Shown one piece after another: positions 14,940-23,785 of a DNA stretch of 34,916 nucleotides. The notes beneath the pieces were generated by a model that worked only from the letters and a program-made list of their open reading frames with translations, made no database searches and was not told the origin of the DNA. Source of the DNA: a virus. Position numbers and translations under genes: made by a program. The stretch covers positions 1 through 34,916 of the IMG/VR virus record IMGVR_UViG_3300008450_000194. One strand, 5' to 3'. Every line of letters begins with the position of its first letter. Within the stretch, counting starts at the first letter, position 1.

Positions 14940-17039
14940 ATGTCGGCAGCAATCAAAGCAGGCCAGGCCTACGTCGAGATCGCCACTAAACAAGGCGCGT
15001 TCGATAAAGGCATGGCACAAGTCCAAGCGGCCATGGGTCGGCTGAAAGCAGTCGCCACGAGCATGGGAACTGGGATCGGCAAGGGCTTTGCCTCGGCTCA
15101 GGGTGCTCTATCCTCGTTCTCCAAATCGGTCGTCAGCTTGCCGAGCATGATCGCTGGATCGATCGCGGTAACCGGCCTGGTCGCAATGGCCAAAGGATTT
15201 GCCGATGCCGGGTCCGCCGTCGATGACATGGCCCAACGTACGGGAATGGGTGCCGAATCTGTCTCGGCTCTTGGTTATGCGGCCAAGATGAGCGGCACGG
15301 ACATCGGTGCGGTCGAAAAGGGTGTGCGTAAGATGCAGCTAAGCATCGCTGACGCTGCTGCTGGTGCGCCCGATGCAATCGAGAAATTTGCTGCTATCGG
15401 CTTGAGTGTCGCCGATCTCCAAAAGATGACTCCAGACCAGCAGTTTATTGCGATCGCGGACAAGCTCTCGAAGATCGAGGATCCTGCCCTCAAATCGGCT
15501 GCTGCCATGGAATACTTCGGCAAGTCCGGTGCGGACATGGTTCCGCTGCTGTCCGAAGGCGGCGAAGGGATCCGGCGATTGATGGACGATGCGAACCGAC
15601 TTGGACAGACCATGAGTGGCGAAGACGCTGCCGCAGCCGGTCGGCTCGGTGATGTGTTCGATCAATTGTTCGGCGTCATTGGTGGGCTGCAAAACAGAAT
15701 CGGTGCTGCTCTCGCTCCGACACTGATCAGCCTCGGCGAAAAGATTATTGGCACAATTTCATGGGTATCGGATTGGATCAGCAACAATCGAGAACTGATC
15801 GTCACCATTGCCCAATGGACTGCCGTAGGAGCTGGCTTGGTTGCGGGATTGATTGCACTTGGTGGAGCCGCCGGAATCGTTGCCGCAGGAATGACGGCAA
15901 TCGCCACCATTGGATCTGTCGTCGGAACGGTCTTTGGAGTGATCGCTGGAGCAATCGGAATGATCGTCTCGCCAGTGGGCCTGGTTGTCGCTGGACTCAC
16001 CGCCGCTGCGGTAGCAGCGTTGTATTTTTCTGGAGTCGGTGGTGAGTTGGTTGGCTACCTCGGGGCGAAATTCACAGAGCTCAAGGACATCGCTCTACCG
16101 GTCTTCGACGCGATCAAGACGGCTCTGACCAGCGGTCAGTGGGCTGCTGCAGGGAAAGTCGCCATGACTGGATTGGAATTGGTGTTTCGCGTTGCAACAC
16201 GAGATCTCTACGCTGGATGGTTGGATTTTACGACGGGAGCATTAAACGCTTGGACTACGTTTAGCGCGGAGGTATCTGCGGGTGGTGTTGGTTTCGTTGC
16301 CAATCTAATCAACATACTCGCGGGGATTCCGACAGGTATTGCCAAGGGGTTCGCGACTGCAATGGTTTGGCTCGAAGGAACGTTTGACCAGACAGTGAAC
16401 TGGATCGCGAAGAAGCTGCTCTATCTCTACTCGCTGATCGACAAATCGGTCGACTACGAAAAGGCAGCAAAGCAAATGGATGTTGAGGCCTCGAAGCGAG
16501 CGGCTAGTCGTCAACAAGGACTTGATTCTGCCAATGCAAAGCGAGATGAGGAATTGCAAACTGCAAATCGCGGTCGTCTCCAAGTTGCTGCAGAAATGCA
16601 AAACACGATTCGCGGAAATGCTCAGCAAACCATGCAAAATCGAGCGGACGCGAATGAGGCATCGCTTGCTGGTTTCAACCAACGAATCGGTGAGCTTACA
16701 TCCTCGCTGCAAAGTCAGACTCAGGAAATCAACAAAACCGCACAGCAGAACCCTGGTGGGTTCATGGGGTTCTTGCAGGGCGTTTTCCAGGGTGTAAGCA
16801 AAACGATTGAGAACGCTGCATCTCAGACATCCAAGCGTCAAATCCCAACTTATGAGCAAGTCAAGTCGACCACCGCAACGCAAATGGGTGGAACTTTCAG
16901 TGGCTTCGGAGCAGAGCGACTCGGAACCAACACATCGGCCCTAGATCGAGTGGCGGATCAGACTGCGAAAAGCAACCAATTGCTCGCACAGATCGCGAAA
17001 AACACTAGTCAATCTTCATCGATGAGCTACGGATCCTAA
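14940..17039 (+). CDS. Tail tape measure protein
   Basis: The 699-residue protein is the longest tail gene. It starts with Ala-Tyr-Val-Glu-Ile-Ala-Thr-Lys-Gln-Gly-Ala-Phe-Asp-Lys-Gly, as tape measure N-termini do, and has a Thr-Gly-Met-Gly-Ala-Glu-Ser-Val-Ser-Ala-Leu-Gly-Tyr block at about 100. Long helices follow. Hydrophobic Gly/Ala/Val/Ile stretches lie at about 285-375. The C-terminal part (about 500-600) is a charged Gln-rich coiled coil. Tape measures set tail length and help DNA cross the envelope. At roughly 0.15 nm per residue it fits a tail near 100 nm, which is an estimate from general knowledge only. Confidence 0.88.
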   Translation: MSAAIKAGQAYVEIATKQGAFDKGMAQVQAAMGRLKAVATSMGTGIGKGFASAQGALSSFSKSVVSLPSMIAGSIAVTGLVAMAKGFADAGSAVDDMAQRTGMGAESVSALGYAAKMSGTDIGAVEKGVRKMQLSIADAAAGAPDAIEKFAAIGLSVADLQKMTPDQQFIAIADKLSKIEDPALKSAAAMEYFGKSGADMVPLLSEGGEGIRRLMDDANRLGQTMSGEDAAAAGRLGDVFDQLFGVIGGLQNRIGAALAPTLISLGEKIIGTISWVSDWISNNRELIVTIAQWTAVGAGLVAGLIALGGAAGIVAAGMTAIATIGSVVGTVFGVIAGAIGMIVSPVGLVVAGLTAAAVAALYFSGVGGELVGYLGAKFTELKDIALPVFDAIKTALTSGQWAAAGKVAMTGLELVFRVATRDLYAGWLDFTTGALNAWTTFSAEVSAGGVGFVANLINILAGIPTGIAKGFATAMVWLEGTFDQTVNWIAKKLLYLYSLIDKSVDYEKAAKQMDVEASKRAASRQQGLDSANAKRDEELQTANRGRLQVAAEMQNTIRGNAQQTMQNRADANEASLAGFNQRIGELTSSLQSQTQEINKTAQQNPGGFMGFLQGVFQGVSKTIENAASQTSKRQIPTYEQVKSTTATQMGGTFSGFGAERLGTNTSALDRVADQTAKSNQLLAQIAKNTSQSSSMSYGS

Positions 17040-17042
17040 ACT

Positions 17043-17864
17043 ATGAGTGCATGGACGCATCTTCCGATTGACATCCTAGAGACAGCGGAATCGCGAGAAA
17101 CCGATTTCGATTTGCGGGGTGGGATGAAAACCCAAAACCGCATCGCAATTGTCACTGGGTACACAGAGCCAGAAGACGCTGCGCAGGCTGCGGTTGATCT
17201 ACCTGGAACGCCATTCCCTTTGATCATTTCAGCGACGTCCACCACTCCTGCCTTAGCAATGGTGTCCGCTCGAGCAAAACCGCTAACGCCCAACGCTTGG
17301 GAAATCGTTTTCGGTTACGAGTCGCGATCTATCGAGACATGGAACTATTCCGGAACGACTCTCGGCAAAACTCAAAACATCACTCAGTCTTACGGGACAA
17401 CGCGGTACGGAGCATCTGCTCCCGACTATGGTGGAGCTATCAACGTCGACAGGGATGGTGTTCGAGGGGTCGAGGTTGGAATTCCTGGGTTGGAATTTCA
17501 AATCGAAAAAACCCTAAGCCGAGGCGTTTTAACTTTTGCGTACGTTTTGACACTGGTGAATTTGACCTACAAGACCAATGCCGCAGCCTTTCGCGATTTC
17601 GCTGCTGGTGAACTTTTGTTCCTCGGTGCCGAGTTCCGCCAGTCGAGCAATGCTGAAGTGACCGTTGTTTTCAAATTCTCAGCTTCTCCCAATCGAACTG
17701 GCTTAGTCTTTGGTACAATTAGCGGTGTTGCCAAGAAGGGGCACCAGTATCTGTGGGTCGATTACGAAGCCTGGGAAACCGGGGGATACGTCATTCGTCG
17801 ACCGCGCGGAGTGTACGTCGAAGACGTGTACGAGTCAGGGAATTTCAACCTCCTAGGAATCTAG
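17043..17864 (+). CDS. Minor tail protein
   Basis: The 273-residue protein starts 3 bases after the tape measure. It is beta-rich with Thr-Asp-Phe-Asp-Leu-Arg-Gly-Gly, Trp-Glu-Ile-Val-Phe-Gly-Tyr-Glu and Gly-Val-Glu-Val-Gly-Ile-Pro. Position right after the tape measure matches distal tail or minor tail proteins that form the tail tip ring. Sequence features do not identify it further. Confidence 0.55.
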   Translation: MSAWTHLPIDILETAESRETDFDLRGGMKTQNRIAIVTGYTEPEDAAQAAVDLPGTPFPLIISATSTTPALAMVSARAKPLTPNAWEIVFGYESRSIETWNYSGTTLGKTQNITQSYGTTRYGASAPDYGGAINVDRDGVRGVEVGIPGLEFQIEKTLSRGVLTFAYVLTLVNLTYKTNAAAFRDFAAGELLFLGAEFRQSSNAEVTVVFKFSASPNRTGLVFGTISGVAKKGHQYLWVDYEAWETGGYVIRRPRGVYVEDVYESGNFNLLGI

Positions 17865-17871
17865 CCCCTTC

Positions 17872-18588
17872 ATGACCTTTTCCGGCGATCGATTCAAGCC
17901 ATCCGCCAAGCGTGAGCGCGAAATCACGCGACTGATCCAGGAGCGTCGAGGCGAGCTCGCGTCTGTTGGTGTTCCAGACATTAGGTCGATGGAGCCTGGG
18001 CACGTAATCGCAAAAAACGAAACTGGTGCCGATCTCGGCATCGGCAAAGCTGCTTTGATTCGGATCGGACAAGGCTACTTCAACACCGAGACTATCCCTC
18101 GCAAGGATCCCGAATACCGCCGGGGCTACTACAGACTGTCCGCTTTGACCCCATGTGTATCGGGAGAGACTCCATACTTCGAGTCAATGGCGGTATCGAT
18201 CGAGCCTATACAGAATGGAAAATTTGGAGTGGTAGCGATCGAGGGATTAGCCATCGCAAATTATGCTGCCCCTCAAAGTGGATTCGTGCATCCAATTTCT
18301 GGAAACAACGTTGCCGGCAGTATGTTTGGTTTTGCAAAGGTCGTTACCAAGCCTCAAGACGGTCTTCATTTTGGCGTGTGGGATCTTTCTTGCCGCGCAA
18401 TGCAGGCACCGTATGAGCTCACGACAAACTGGTCTGCAGGAAGCGCAACCGCGACCATCGGTAATTGGTCGACGCCGATCTTAGACTCTTTCAACATAGC
18501 TAGTTGGCAAACCACTGGCGATAAAGGAATGGCCGTGTGGACGAGTGGGTATTGGCGTGTGATCACTCCTTGGTGCGTGGGGGAATAA
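17872..18588 (+). CDS. Unknown tail-tip module protein
   Basis: The 238-residue protein begins with a charged helix (Lys-Arg-Glu-Arg-Glu-Ile-Thr-Arg) followed by beta-rich sequence with Gly-His-Val-Ile-Ala-Lys-Asn-Glu-Thr-Gly-Ala. The latter looks like a beta-sandwich attached to a tail. It has few cysteines compared with the next gene. Its stop is followed one base later by the next ATG. Likely a tail-tip or fibre-connecting protein. Confidence 0.5.
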   Translation: MTFSGDRFKPSAKREREITRLIQERRGELASVGVPDIRSMEPGHVIAKNETGADLGIGKAALIRIGQGYFNTETIPRKDPEYRRGYYRLSALTPCVSGETPYFESMAVSIEPIQNGKFGVVAIEGLAIANYAAPQSGFVHPISGNNVAGSMFGFAKVVTKPQDGLHFGVWDLSCRAMQAPYELTTNWSAGSATATIGNWSTPILDSFNIASWQTTGDKGMAVWTSGYWRVITPWCVGE

Positions 18589-18589
18589 C

Positions 18590-19654
18590 ATGGTCGCGAT
18601 ACCTGATCTGACCTGCACCTGGTGCGACGCCGAGGAGCAGCAAAAGAAACGCCACACCTGCCGAGACGGCAACTGCAGACGTGCCAAGTTGCGAAACCGC
18701 ACTTGGAACATGACCGTGACGAACAACACTCGTTTTGTCTGCGTGGCAACCGCGAACAATACCATGTTCCAATCGATCAATGCCTGCTGTGATCGCATTC
18801 GAGCTGGCTGCGGATCGCAAGTCGATCGAAACGGAATCTATCGTTGGCGACGCTATGAGTACGCGTACAACTCGATCACGCAAAAGGCTCGGTATTGTGG
18901 CAATCCAACAGCGAACGAGTGTTACCAGTACGGACCTATCACGGTTTGCAATCGAACGGTTCAATACGCTCAAATGTGTGTCCTCGGTTGGCGAATGGTG
19001 ACAACACTGAGCTCAGTAGACCTGTACATTTCGAGGACACCGCCTCGCTACAACTGCGAGCCAGATCGATGCCAATACAGATTGGCACTCGTGATTGACG
19101 GAACCATGGGCCTGTCGTGGGCCAACCAGGTCACCAATGGATCCAATGTCACAAACAACAGCACCGCTGCTTTTTGCGGCGTGGTGGATTGTCCTGATGG
19201 ACCGTTAGGTGTCTGGCCAATTTCGTCGCTCCCAAGCTTCAACTCGAACCAGGTCCCGGTAACGCAACATCCTTTTCGATTCGTGCTGCGTCGCAGCGTC
19301 GATGTGTTGGAGTTCCCGATGGTGTTTGATGCGACCGGCGCGGTCGAAGTCACTTGTGGCCCCAAATGCGCGTCGAGCATTGGCAGCATTTCGCTAAATC
19401 TTTCCGATCCCCCCGAGTTCGAATGCACCGCCCCGACCGGCCTGCCACCGACCTCTGGAGTGCCTCCCAACCCAAACGACCCTTGCCAACAAATGAGTTG
19501 CGAGGAGCTAATGGAAAGATGCACGGGCCTGTTGCCAATTGATTTCGTGTGGGGGTCGAGCACACTGATTTCATCGTCCGATAGCGGTGTCATGACTCCA
19601 GGCAGCTTGCCCAATCCGTTTATCCCAGCGTCTTGGACGGTAGATCTATCATGA
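18590..19654 (+). CDS. Cysteine-rich tail-module protein (22 Cys)
   Basis: The 354-residue protein holds 22 cysteines, about 6 percent, spread from Cys9/Cys12 (CxxC) to a C-terminal Cys-Gln-Gln-Met-Ser-Cys cluster. Several are paired as CxxC, CC or C-x4-C. It also has many Asn-x-Ser/Thr sites and a Pro/Ser-rich tail. This is far above the cysteine content of its neighbours, so the folded protein is likely held by disulfides or metal. Its stop overlaps the start of the Erv/ALR-like fusion gene (ATGA), which suggests the two act together: oxidation of this virion protein by the neighbour is a reasonable inference. Family not recognised. Confidence 0.6.
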   Translation: MVAIPDLTCTWCDAEEQQKKRHTCRDGNCRRAKLRNRTWNMTVTNNTRFVCVATANNTMFQSINACCDRIRAGCGSQVDRNGIYRWRRYEYAYNSITQKARYCGNPTANECYQYGPITVCNRTVQYAQMCVLGWRMVTTLSSVDLYISRTPPRYNCEPDRCQYRLALVIDGTMGLSWANQVTNGSNVTNNSTAAFCGVVDCPDGPLGVWPISSLPSFNSNQVPVTQHPFRFVLRRSVDVLEFPMVFDATGAVEVTCGPKCASSIGSISLNLSDPPEFECTAPTGLPPTSGVPPNPNDPCQQMSCEELMERCTGLLPIDFVWGSSTLISSSDSGVMTPGSLPNPFIPASWTVDLS

Positions 19655-20811
19655 TGCAAGATCTATTCGGCCATCCAATTCGATCCGGCACCTTTACGAC
19701 TTCCATCGTCGATGGGATCACGGGCCAAGTCCATGAATTCGGCGAAGATCTTTACCTGGATCCCTCTCAGCGAGAAACCGGATGGCCGGCAATCCACTTG
19801 TACGCTTTCCGCAATCAGTCCAAATGGAGCTCTGACGCAGCCCGAGAGTGGTTTGCTGAATGGCTTCGGTGGAGTCTGCCAGGTGGTTGCGATTGCTCAG
19901 CCCACTGGGGCAAGACGATCAAGCAATACCCGCCTTCCTTCGACGATCCGATGGGCTTTTTCTATTGGACGGTAAATGTTCACAACAGCGTCAACGAGCG
20001 GATCTCCATCGATGGTAGCCACCCAATCATTCCACCTGCCCGCGCATTCGAGATTTGGTCGAGAATCGCCGAGGCCGGGCAGGTGGCTTGGTTTCGTCCT
20101 GTGAATGATACCATCAACGGCGGTCGCCGTCTTGTGATCACCATCGCCACTGGCAAGGGCCGCGAGTGGCTTAAGGTGACAGGCGATTCGATGCAAGCTT
20201 ACGCAGCTCGGGTGGGAGCGGATTTTGTTGCCCTGCAGAACACAACCCAAGGCTGGTGGGGGCTCGAAAAGTTTCGCGTCCACGAATTCGCCAAGCAATA
20301 CGACGAGACGCTGTACCTCGATGCAGACATCCTCGTCACTGAGGCTGCCGACGAATCGATTTTCCAGACCGAGGCAAGCGTTTCGATACACGACGAATAC
20401 AGCTATTTGCCGGCAACTGCATGGGTCGAAGCATCGGTAAAGCTAGTTTCGAGTTGCCTCGATTACACGCCCAAAGATAGGCAGTTTTTGCGATCGCTTA
20501 ATTCTGGAGTCGTACACTGCAAGCGATCTGGTGCGGATGTGTGGATGCCGCCCAAGTTGCCGATTCCAACGAGCCACGTTGCCGAGCAGACTGTTGTCGG
20601 GCTCAACTTCGATCGTTTGCAAGTCGCCAAACGAATGTTTTCGAGACTTAGAAACGCGCAGTGCTGGCACCCTCGTTTTGCTTCACTGCTGCACAACGCT
20701 CAATTTGTCCACGCTTCTGGAAAGCAGAAGAAAACCGAGTTGCTTCGATCGCTCGTAGAGCAGCTTCGGGAGGTCGGAAACCCGCCGCTAACACTCACCC
20801 CAAAGGATTGA
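19651..20811 (+). CDS. Fusion: Erv1/ALR-like sulfhydryl oxidase domain plus glycosyltransferase-like domain
   Basis: From the ATGA overlap with the Cys-rich gene, the protein has 386 residues. Residues 40-120 carry Erv1/ALR landmarks in order: Trp45-x3-His49, Gly-Gly-Cys80-Asp-Cys82 followed by His85-Trp86, and Trp106-x4-His111-Asn112-x-Val114-Asn115. In that family these residues bind FAD and form the redox centre. Here the centre is CxC instead of CxxC. Residues 158-300 look like a nucleotide-sugar glycosyltransferase: strand Val-Ile-Thr-Ile-Ala, Gly-Leu-Glu-Lys-Phe, and Leu-Asp224-Ala-Asp226-Ile-Leu, the DxD metal/sugar site. This is similar to family 8 enzymes. The combination suggests both disulfide formation and glycosylation of a virion protein; biochemical activity is untested. 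Confidence 0.62.
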   Translation: MMQDLFGHPIRSGTFTTSIVDGITGQVHEFGEDLYLDPSQRETGWPAIHLYAFRNQSKWSSDAAREWFAEWLRWSLPGGCDCSAHWGKTIKQYPPSFDDPMGFFYWTVNVHNSVNERISIDGSHPIIPPARAFEIWSRIAEAGQVAWFRPVNDTINGGRRLVITIATGKGREWLKVTGDSMQAYAARVGADFVALQNTTQGWWGLEKFRVHEFAKQYDETLYLDADILVTEAADESIFQTEASVSIHDEYSYLPATAWVEASVKLVSSCLDYTPKDRQFLRSLNSGVVHCKRSGADVWMPPKLPIPTSHVAEQTVVGLNFDRLQVAKRMFSRLRNAQCWHPRFASLLHNAQFVHASGKQKKTELLRSLVEQLREVGNPPLTLTPKD

Positions 20812-20815
20812 GTCG

Positions 20816-21322
20816 ATGAGATGCCCACGCCTGCTTGGTCTTATGACTCGCGCTCGAGTGATTTTCGCTCGCGAGGCAAACACGCTCTCGATCCAATTGC
20901 CAGACGACAGCGAGATCGACCTGGTGCTCATCGATTGCTTCACCCCTCCGCTGCTGGAGAAGGTCGATCATTATCGAATCGAGAACGGTGAAAAGCTTCT
21001 TTTCCACAAAGAGCGCCCCAACCGGCTAGGTGTTGAAGCACTCAAGGTAACGACTGCAGCGATTGCCAAGATGCCCACTTGGACGCGAGTCTTTTTCCCG
21101 ACACCTCGCAACGATCGCGAGTGGTTTCGCAATCTGAAGCCTGGATCGAAGCAGCCAGGCCACATTTGGATAACTGAGTCACAGACACTGAATGAGCATC
21201 TGGTACAGGCTGGAGTGGCCACTGTCACTCAGCCAGACTACGGATCCCCAAATTTCGACGGTCAAAAGTTCGCCACCAGTCAGGAGGATGTTCGCTTATG
21301 GTCGTTTTCTGCGCAGAACTAG
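20816..21322 (+). CDS. Staphylococcal nuclease-like (SNase) protein
   Basis: The 168-residue protein follows the previous stop by 4 bases, with AAGGA 9 bases before the ATG. The order of elements matches SNase-like OB-fold domains: an early strand, Val-Leu-Ile-Asp40-Cys-Phe-Thr-Pro-Pro in place of the usual Ile-Asp-x-Pro-Glu, Gly-Val-Glu-Ala-Leu followed by a helix, a late strand Gly-His-Ile-Trp-Ile, and the closing Thr-Leu-Asn-Glu-His-Leu-Val-Gln-Ala-Gly-Val-Ala. The active-site Glu after Asp40 is not obvious, so catalysis may be lost. It lies next to the terminase, where other phages place HNH nucleases, and could act in DNA processing or only in DNA binding. Confidence 0.6.
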   Translation: MRCPRLLGLMTRARVIFAREANTLSIQLPDDSEIDLVLIDCFTPPLLEKVDHYRIENGEKLLFHKERPNRLGVEALKVTTAAIAKMPTWTRVFFPTPRNDREWFRNLKPGSKQPGHIWITESQTLNEHLVQAGVATVTQPDYGSPNFDGQKFATSQEDVRLWSFSAQN

Positions 21323-21555
21323 AGCACTTGCTCGATCACACTGCTGGCCCACAAGGCCGGTACCGAAGACAGCCAAGAAACACTGGCCCAACGTGCAAGT
21401 GTTGTGGCGCTCCCTACGTGGCTCGATCGACACGACCACGGATCACTTACTACTACCCTCGATGCCAATGTGCTCCGAGGCATGGAATTCCAAAGCTTCG
21501 CCCAAGCAGATTCAACCATGGCCAAGAAACCTCCAGCAGCAGCTCCAGCCGATGA
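21298..21555 (+). CDS. Small candidate zinc-ribbon protein before the large terminase
   Basis: The ATG at 21298 is 10 bases after a perfect AGGAGG (21282-21287) inside the end of the SNase-like gene. The 85-residue product has Cys-Lys-Cys-Cys-Gly-Ala-Pro-Tyr, then Tyr-Tyr-Tyr-Pro-Arg-Cys-Gln-Cys, a plausible zinc ribbon. It overlaps the start of terL by 38 bases. Against it, the second half is rich in Arg/Ser/Pro as out-of-frame sequence often is. Another frame here is open from the SNase stop through to terL and also looks protein-like. It could hold the place of a small terminase subunit. Confidence 0.42.
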   Translation: MVVFCAELEHLLDHTAGPQGRYRRQPRNTGPTCKCCGAPYVARSTRPRITYYYPRCQCAPRHGIPKLRPSRFNHGQETSSSSSSR

Positions 21556-23785
21556 TTTCGACGACGAGGACGAGGTCGACAACAAGCGGCCTCGTGATTC
21601 GTATAGCAAACATCGTAAGCGACAGGCTTCCAAGGCAAAGGAAGAATCGACCGAAGCTCGTGACATTGGCCCGATCCCTGCGATCGTCAATCCAAAGCGA
21701 CGCGAGTCCTGTCGTAAAGACCTGAAGCGGTTCCTGCTGACGTACTTTAAAGAATCGTTTCCGCTGCCTTTTTCGCCAGACCATGAGCGAATCCTTAAAG
21801 ACATCGAACAACGCGCGATCGACGGTGGTTTGAAATGCATCGCTATGCCTCGTGGATCCGGCAAGACAACGATCTTGCTGCGAGCGATGCAGTGGGTGCT
21901 GTGTTACGCGCACCGACGGTTTGGAGTGCTCGTTGAAGCAGACGAGGGTGCAGCCGAGGAATCGCTCGACGTGGTCAAAATAGAGTGGGAAACCAACCCG
22001 CTACTGCTCGAGGATTTCCCGGAGATCGCTTACCCCATTCGATGCCTCGAAGGGATCACCCAGCGAGGCAACGCCCAAACCACCAACGGCAAGCGAACGC
22101 TGATCGGATGGAAACGCAAAGAGCTCGTCTTTCCAACCGTTGAAGGATCACCGGCAAGTGGTGCTGTCATTCGTGTGACGGGGATCCTGGGCCGAGTGCG
22201 CGGAATGCAAAAAGTAACCGCAGACGGCAAGACGCAGCGTCCGGATTTCGTCCTGGTGAACGACCCTCAAACCGACACGTCTGCATTATCCGATCCAGAG
22301 TGTGCCAAGCGGGAAAAGGTGATTGGTGGAGCCATCCTAGGTCTAGCTGGACCTGGAAAGCGAATTGCAGGGTTTGGAGCAGTCACGGTCATTCGCGAGG
22401 GAGATGTCGCAGACCGGATGCTTAACACCAAGCTGATGCCCAAGTGGCACGGCGACCGCTGCAAGCTTGTCTATGAATGGCCAACGAATACGGATTTGTG
22501 GGACAAGTATTTCGACCTGCGATCCGAGGAGATTGCAGAAGGAAACGACGAGCACCCAAAGGCGACCAAATACTACAAAGCTAACCGCAAAGAAATGGAT
22601 GCTGGATCCAAGGTCGGCTGGGAGCATCGGAAGTACACGCACGAACTATCCGCGATCCAGCATGCAATGGATCTGCGGTTCGACAACCCAGACACATTTG
22701 ACGCGGAGTATCAGAATGAACCGAAATCAGCTGTTGTTGCTGTCGATGGCATGCATTGCCTTACGTCAGACGAATTTTGCTTGCGCATACTGCCAACCCA
22801 CCGTCGTGGAGAAATCCCCGACTGGGTCGAGCACATCACCCTCGGATGCGACGTCCAGGGATCTTCGCTCTGGTGGGTCGTCACTGGTATCGGTTCGGAC
22901 TTTTCCGGACTCGTGGTTGATTACGGAATCTGGCCAGATCCTGGCATCGACTACATCACGCTCTCAGAGATCGATCGAACGATCATACGAGCCACCGGAA
23001 TCCGATCGCCCAACGAGTCGCTACTGGCAGCGCTGAACAAGCTTCGAGACGAACGACTGGCCGTCACGTACACACGCGATGACGGCACGCAGCTGCGGCC
23101 AGAGATCATGGTCGTTGACGCTGGCTATCAGTCCGAGGTTGTCTATCGATTTAGCCAGCAGCATCAGCACGTGGTGCCCAGTCACGGTAAAGGGGTCACG
23201 GCCCGGCAGCGTCCATGGGCGATGGAAAAAAAGAAGGCAGGCGAGCGCATGGGATTCGGCTGGCGGATGCCTCCGACACGAGGAACCCGGGCCCCGCGGT
23301 ACGCCTTGATCGACACTAACACCTGGAAGACCTCGATGGCCGAACGATGGACGACTGATGCCGGTGAGCCTGGTGCCTGGTGGCTTTACCGAGCCGCTCC
23401 GCTGCGTCACAGAATGATTGCCGACAACTTGTCCGCAGAATACCCGACCAAGACCTCGGGCCACGGCAGAGAGCTGTTTGAGTGGGCCATTCGGCCTGGC
23501 CGAGACAACCACCTGCTCGACGCCACAATCCTGGCCGCGGTGGGTGCGTCGATCCTGGGAGTAAAAGTCCCCGGGGAGTCCGACCGAGTCGTCAAGCGAC
23601 GCAAGATCTCGATGAGCGACCGCCAAAGCTCTCAATCAAGCGAATCCCGCGAGCAAGACGCATTTCGGGCTATGGGGTCAAAGACGGCCAACGATCGCTT
23701 CGAAGCCGTCATGGAAGCAGTTAGCAAGCCTACTGGAAAGATGAGTCTAGCCGAGTTGCGAGCGCTCAGGCGCAAGTCTAGCTGA
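21518..23785 (+). CDS. Terminase large subunit, lambda gpA-like
   Basis: From ATG 21518 the protein has 755 residues; GTG 21404 or ATG 21482 would extend it. A charged, disordered start (1-60) is followed by the ATPase domain: Walker A Pro-Arg-Gly-Ser-Gly-Lys-Thr-Thr (111-118) and a Walker B-like Phe-Val-Leu-Val-Asn-Asp-Pro. The nuclease part has acidic residues in Gly-Cys-Asp-Val-Gln-Gly, Val-Val-Asp-Ala-Gly and Asn-His-Leu-Leu-Asp-Ala-Thr. These features match GpA-type terminases, which cut and pump DNA into the procapsid. It is the last plus-strand gene, about 17 kb from the portal, and its end overlaps a convergent minus-strand gene. Confidence 0.92.
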   Translation: MAKKPPAAAPADDFDDEDEVDNKRPRDSYSKHRKRQASKAKEESTEARDIGPIPAIVNPKRRESCRKDLKRFLLTYFKESFPLPFSPDHERILKDIEQRAIDGGLKCIAMPRGSGKTTILLRAMQWVLCYAHRRFGVLVEADEGAAEESLDVVKIEWETNPLLLEDFPEIAYPIRCLEGITQRGNAQTTNGKRTLIGWKRKELVFPTVEGSPASGAVIRVTGILGRVRGMQKVTADGKTQRPDFVLVNDPQTDTSALSDPECAKREKVIGGAILGLAGPGKRIAGFGAVTVIREGDVADRMLNTKLMPKWHGDRCKLVYEWPTNTDLWDKYFDLRSEEIAEGNDEHPKATKYYKANRKEMDAGSKVGWEHRKYTHELSAIQHAMDLRFDNPDTFDAEYQNEPKSAVVAVDGMHCLTSDEFCLRILPTHRRGEIPDWVEHITLGCDVQGSSLWWVVTGIGSDFSGLVVDYGIWPDPGIDYITLSEIDRTIIRATGIRSPNESLLAALNKLRDERLAVTYTRDDGTQLRPEIMVVDAGYQSEVVYRFSQQHQHVVPSHGKGVTARQRPWAMEKKKAGERMGFGWRMPPTRGTRAPRYALIDTNTWKTSMAERWTTDAGEPGAWWLYRAAPLRHRMIADNLSAEYPTKTSGHGRELFEWAIRPGRDNHLLDATILAAVGASILGVKVPGESDRVVKRRKISMSDRQSSQSSESREQDAFRAMGSKTANDRFEAVMEAVSKPTGKMSLAELRALRRKSS

